Origin: Sulfurimonas sp.
GTDB taxonomy: Bacteria; Campylobacterota; Campylobacteria; Campylobacterales; Sulfurimonadaceae
DNA: 15,358 nucleotides
Assembly (NCBI GenBank): GCA_021648465.1
Contig: JAKISR010000046.1
Location: 1-15,358, forward strand
Direction: 5' to 3'
A program made the translations under genes and the position numbers. Shown here piece by piece: positions 15,260 to 15,358 of this stretch. Position 1 is the first letter of the stretch. Every line of letters starts with the position of its first letter. The notes below the pieces were generated by a model. The model saw nothing but the letters and a program-made list of their open reading frames with translations, had not been told where the DNA came from and made no database searches.

Positions 15260-15353
15260 TAAAAAAATGAAAAATGAAAGTTGTAGATTTAGATTTGAAG
15301 TAGTTAGATGTTAAAATCTTTACTTTAAAATCCGACCAAAGATAAGGAAGTAA

Positions 15354-15358
15354 ATGAG
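15354..15358 (+). CDS. Transposase start codon of the right IS copy (partial)
   Basis: Only ATG plus two bases (AG) are inside the window. The call rests on the AAGGAAG ribosome site four bases upstream and on the position about 117 bases inside the IS left end. Many IS30 transposases begin MS, which an AGT or AGC codon here would match. Confidence 0.45.

Larger units (their letters stand above)
15237..15358 (+). mobile_element. 5' end of a second IS30-family copy
   Basis: This starts with the left inverted repeat (15237-15259), the exact reverse complement of the repeat at 98-120. An approximately 94-base AT-rich leader follows, then a strong ribosome site AAGGAAG at 15344-15350 and an ATG at 15354, where the window ends. 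The element points the same way as the copy at the left end. Only 122 bases are present, so identity with the left copy can be judged only from the repeat. Confidence 0.8.

Noticed and set aside
1..15358. A composite transposon carrying adaptive cargo (resistance, defence or catabolic genes)
   Set aside because: The genes between the IS ends are core biosynthesis, redox and sensory genes with a uniform AT-rich character and no cargo-like functions. The flanking ends alone do not show that the segment moves as a unit.

Overview
The window is AT-rich DNA, probably from a sulfur- or hydrogen-oxidising member of the Campylobacterota close to Sulfurimonas (genus inferred, phylum fairly secure). 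The evidence is an LpxB with the Helicobacter/Campylobacter-type N-terminus (EHSANIHL instead of GExSGD), gnnA/gnnB homologues beside lpxB, a pdxJ-pdxA pair, a pseudo-dihydroorotase of the kind found in this phylum, TTG starts, and a haem-binding Tll0287-type chemoreceptor. Everything between the two ends reads as chromosomal housekeeping and sensory genes. No phage, plasmid, CRISPR, tRNA or rRNA was seen, and no gene-free stretch exceeds about 190 bases.

Layout. Bases 1-120 are the 3' end of an IS30-family insertion sequence (last 22 transposase codons plus the right inverted repeat). Bases 15237-15358 are the 5' end of a same-family, same-direction copy (left inverted repeat, leader, first transposase codon). 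The 15.1 kb between them holds five blocks. (1) A minus-strand PyrC-like protein without its metal ligands, whose stop codon is supplied by the IS end. (2) A tight plus-strand run lpxB - gnnB-like - gnnA-like - lpxA-like (1458-5246), with overlapping or nearly touching genes. (3) Minus-strand dsbD and a membrane GGDEF-EAL protein. (4) Plus-strand DUF255/YyaL thioredoxin-like protein, a 34-residue lipoprotein, pdxJ and pdxA. (5) A minus-strand chemoreceptor with a CxxCH haem motif, convergent with pdxA across a hairpin.

How the genes work together. Block 2 looks like a lipid A module. GnnA and GnnB convert UDP-GlcNAc to its 3-amino analogue, an LpxA-type acyltransferase would acylate it, and LpxB makes the disaccharide. 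The same four gene types lie together in Acidithiobacillus ferrooxidans. The LpxA-like protein here is the most unusual item: it lacks the catalytic histidine and nearly every other active-site residue of LpxA, so it is either a non-catalytic paralogue or an enzyme with another chemistry. pdxJ and pdxA supply successive steps of pyridoxal phosphate synthesis, and the GnnB-like aminotransferase needs that cofactor. dsbD carries reducing power to the periplasm. The GGDEF-EAL protein and the chemoreceptor are separate membrane sensors.

Most of the window is ordinary core genome. I see no complete new defence or mobile system. The items worth a second look are the degenerate LpxA paralogue, the pseudo-dihydroorotase with an IS-derived stop, the flanking IS copies, the small lipoprotein and a palindrome over the chemoreceptor promoter.
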